From Roseovarius sp. (GTDB taxonomy: Bacteria > Pseudomonadota > Alphaproteobacteria > Rhodobacterales > Rhodobacteraceae), in NCBI GenBank assembly GCA_023260815.1, contig JALQUE010000136.1, forward strand, positions 1-6,589: a stretch of 6,589 nt of DNA, in the 5' to 3' direction. The notes under the pieces were generated by a model. That model worked only from the letters and a program-made list of their open reading frames with translations. It had not been told where the DNA came from and made no database searches. The stretch's first letter is position 1; each line of letters begins with the position of its first letter. Shown piece after piece: positions 5,020-6,589 of this stretch. The translations under genes were made by a program, and so were the position numbers.

Positions 5020-6183
5020 ATGGTGCGGACCGCCCGCCTTGATCCAACGATGCGCGCGTGGCGTCATGACTTTCACCGGCATCCGGAACTGGGCTTCGAT
5101 TTGCCCTGGACCAGCGCCCGCGTGGCCGAGTTGCTGGAGAGCTTCGGGCTTGAGGTGCATCGCGACATCGGCGGGTGCGGCGTTGTCGGCGTGCTGCAGA
5201 AAGGCAACGGAACCCGGAGCATCGGCATCCGCGCCGATATGGACGCCCTGCCGATCACCGAGCAGACAGGGCTGGACCATGCATCCCGGATTGCCGGGCA
5301 GATGCATGCCTGCGGTCATGACGGGCATATGACCATGGCGCTTGGCGCCGCCAAGCTGCTGGCGGAAGGTGGCGATTTCAGCGGGCGCGCTGTGTTCGTC
5401 TTTCAGCCCAACGAGGAACATGGCGAAGGGGCCGCGGCGATGATCGCGGACGGCCTGTTCGAGCGGTTCGGCATCGACGAGATTTACGGCGCGCACAACA
5501 TCCCCGGCCTGCCGGTCGGTCAGTTCGCCACACGCGCCGGGCCGATCACCGCCAGCGAGGCGCTGTTCGAGATCGAGGTTTCGGCGCGCGGCGGTCATGC
5601 GGCGCTGCCCCATATGGGGGTCGATGCGATCACCGTGGGGGCGCAGATCGTCGGTGCGCTGCAAACGATCGTGTCGCGCAAGCTGGATCCGGCACAGAAC
5701 GGCGTCGTGTCGGTCACCGACTTCACCACGGACGGGCGGCGCAATGTGCTGCCGGGGCACGCGACGCTGAGCGGTGACGCCCGCGCCCTGACACCCGACA
5801 CCAACGCCGCCATCGAGGCCGCCATGCGACAGCTGGTAGACGGCGTCTGCGCGGCACATGGGGTGCGTGCGACGGTCAGCTACGAGACGATCTTTCCGCC
5901 GACGATCAACGCGCCCGGCCCGGTGGCCGAGGCGGTGGCGACAGCGGATGATCTGGGGATTTCAATCGACGGAGCCTGCGCGCCCAAGCTGTTTTCCGAA
6001 GATTTCGCGCATATGGCCGCGCGCGTGCCGGGCTGTTTCGTTCTGATGGGCAATGGCACAGACGGCGGGCACGCCCGCCCCCTGCATTCCAGCGATTACG
6101 AATTCAACGACGCCGCATTGGCGCCGGGCGCGGCCTTCTGGGCGCGGCTGGTGGAACGGCGGCTGGCCACGGGGGGCGTATGA
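5020..6183 (+). CDS. M20D-family metal-dependent amidohydrolase (N-acyl-amino-acid or hippurate hydrolase type)
   Basis: The 387-residue protein is a two-metal hydrolase of the hippurate/N-acyl-amino-acid amidohydrolase group, which cleaves an amide to release an amino acid and an acid. No signal peptide is seen, so it should be cytoplasmic. It opens with the family pattern WRHDFHRHPELGFD (14-27). IGIRADMDALPI is at 68-79. The probable metal ligands are Cys98 and His100 in HACGHDGH, Glu133 in FQPNEEHGEGA, His159 in GAHNIPG and His356 in PLHSSDYEFND; Glu132 is the likely catalytic base. The small lid domain, about 177-290, contains ARGGHAALPHMGVDAI with His193, the conserved lid histidine. Length and motif order are complete, so it should be active; the acyl and amine specificity is not readable. 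It follows the glycerate kinase by four bases and is very likely co-transcribed with it. Its stop abuts the convergent ugd stop. Confidence 0.93.
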   Translation: MVRTARLDPTMRAWRHDFHRHPELGFDLPWTSARVAELLESFGLEVHRDIGGCGVVGVLQKGNGTRSIGIRADMDALPITEQTGLDHASRIAGQMHACGHDGHMTMALGAAKLLAEGGDFSGRAVFVFQPNEEHGEGAAAMIADGLFERFGIDEIYGAHNIPGLPVGQFATRAGPITASEALFEIEVSARGGHAALPHMGVDAITVGAQIVGALQTIVSRKLDPAQNGVVSVTDFTTDGRRNVLPGHATLSGDARALTPDTNAAIEAAMRQLVDGVCAAHGVRATVSYETIFPPTINAPGPVAEAVATADDLGISIDGACAPKLFSEDFAHMAARVPGCFVLMGNGTDGGHARPLHSSDYEFNDAALAPGAAFWARLVERRLATGGV

Positions 6184-6589
6184 TCAGGCGGTCTTGCGAT
6201 CATCCTCGGCAGCGGCGATGAAACCAGACCGGCCGATGCTTTCATAGGCTTCGAAGCCTGCGCGCTTGGCGTCCTTGACCGAGTAGATGTTGCGCAGATC
6301 GGCAAGGCGCGGCGTGGTCATCTTGCGTGCGATGCGTTTGAGATCGAGGGCGCGAAATTCGTTCCATTCCGTCAGGATCACCAGAAGATCGGCGTTGTTG
6401 GCGCATTTGTAGGCGTCGTCGTGCCATTGCACGCCGGGCAGAAGATGTTCCCCCTCGCGCCGGCCCTGCGGATCGCAGACACGGACCTTGGCACCGCTGC
6501 CGACAAGGGCGGGCACGATGGTCAGGGCGGGCGCCTCGCGCATGTCGTCGGTGTTGGGTTTAAAAGAGAGATGAAAACTTTTCCATATT
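6184..6589 (-). CDS. ugd: UDP-glucose 6-dehydrogenase, C-terminal part (partial)
   Basis: The enzyme oxidises UDP-glucose to UDP-glucuronate with two NAD+ and supplies precursors for exopolysaccharide, LPS or capsule. Only the last 134 residues are in the window; the N-terminal NAD-binding and central domains lie off the right edge. The visible part begins near the family motif SFKPNTDDMREAP, the hinge into the UDP-binding domain. It continues with LTIVPALVGSGAKVRVCDPQ, then NNADLLVILTEWNEFRALDL, and ends with RNIYSVKDAKRAGFEAYESI and GRSGF. A methionine at 6543 is internal to the conserved motif, so it is not the true start; the frame stays open to the window end. The 15 residues nearest the edge (IWKSFHL before SFKPN) do not match the hydrophobic LGL-type strand expected before this motif, and the DNA there is unusually AT-rich. 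The gene is convergent with the amidohydrolase. Confidence 0.9.
   Translation of the reverse strand, partial: IWKSFHLSFKPNTDDMREAPALTIVPALVGSGAKVRVCDPQGRREGEHLLPGVQWHDDAYKCANNADLLVILTEWNEFRALDLKRIARKMTTPRLADLRNIYSVKDAKRAGFEAYESIGRSGFIAAAEDDRKTA

Noticed and set aside
4098..5021. Minus-strand open frame of 307 codons opposite the glycerate kinase gene
   Set aside because: It is low in plausible fold features, rich in Arg, His and Gly, and entirely opposite a well-supported kinase.
4975..5859. Minus-strand open frame of 294 codons opposite the amidohydrolase gene
   Set aside because: It is an antisense shadow of the M20D gene with no motifs.

Overview
The window looks like chromosomal DNA of an alphaproteobacterium, most probably of the Rhodobacterales (Roseobacter-type). 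The support is high GC coding sequence, an ATP12-type F1-ATPase assembly chaperone (a family found in mitochondria and alphaproteobacteria), and the gene order crcB, RluA-family pseudouridine synthase, HAD phosphatase, ATP12, amino-acid transporter. I recall that order from marine Rhodobacteraceae but could not check it here. The content is mostly housekeeping and metabolism. I see no phage, transposon, toxin, defence system, CRISPR array, rRNA or tRNA.

Layout, left to right. (1) Positions 1-527, minus strand: the N-terminal half of a secreted general amino-acid (AapJ/BztA-type) solute-binding protein, cut by the window edge. (2) Positions 528-701: a gene-free control region with two inverted-repeat structures and a weak candidate promoter for aapJ. 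(3) Positions 702-3542, minus strand: a compact operon read as crcB (fluoride channel), rluC-like pseudouridine synthase, HAD-IA phosphatase and ATP12 chaperone. All three junctions are 4-base ATGA overlaps, each with its own Shine-Dalgarno sequence inside the preceding gene. These overlaps fix the starts, so the longer open frames around them are over-extensions. (4) Positions 3543-3752: a divergent intergenic region. It holds a candidate promoter close against crcB, a candidate promoter for the rightward genes, and two near-identical 10-base sites, one a perfect palindrome lying on the rightward -10 box. (5) Positions 3753-6183, plus strand: a two-gene operon of glycerate 2-kinase (MOFRL type, TtuD/GckA) and an M20D metal-dependent amidohydrolase, separated by 4 bases. 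(6) Positions 6184-6589, minus strand: the C-terminal part of UDP-glucose 6-dehydrogenase, convergent with the amidohydrolase. The two stop codons abut with no base between them.

How the genes work together: the minus-strand operon joins unrelated housekeeping jobs (fluoride export, 23S rRNA modification, probable phosphoglycolate or similar phosphate hydrolysis, F1 assembly), and only their linkage suggests co-expression. The glycerate kinase feeds glycerate into glycolysis or the serine cycle, and the amidohydrolase releases an amino acid or similar amine from an N-acyl substrate. Their shared substrate source, if any, is unknown. The most notable oddities are the palindrome pair at 3673-3708, the nested inverted repeats before aapJ, and the AT-rich, poorly matching last 31 bases of the ugd fragment. 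I found no convincing undescribed system.
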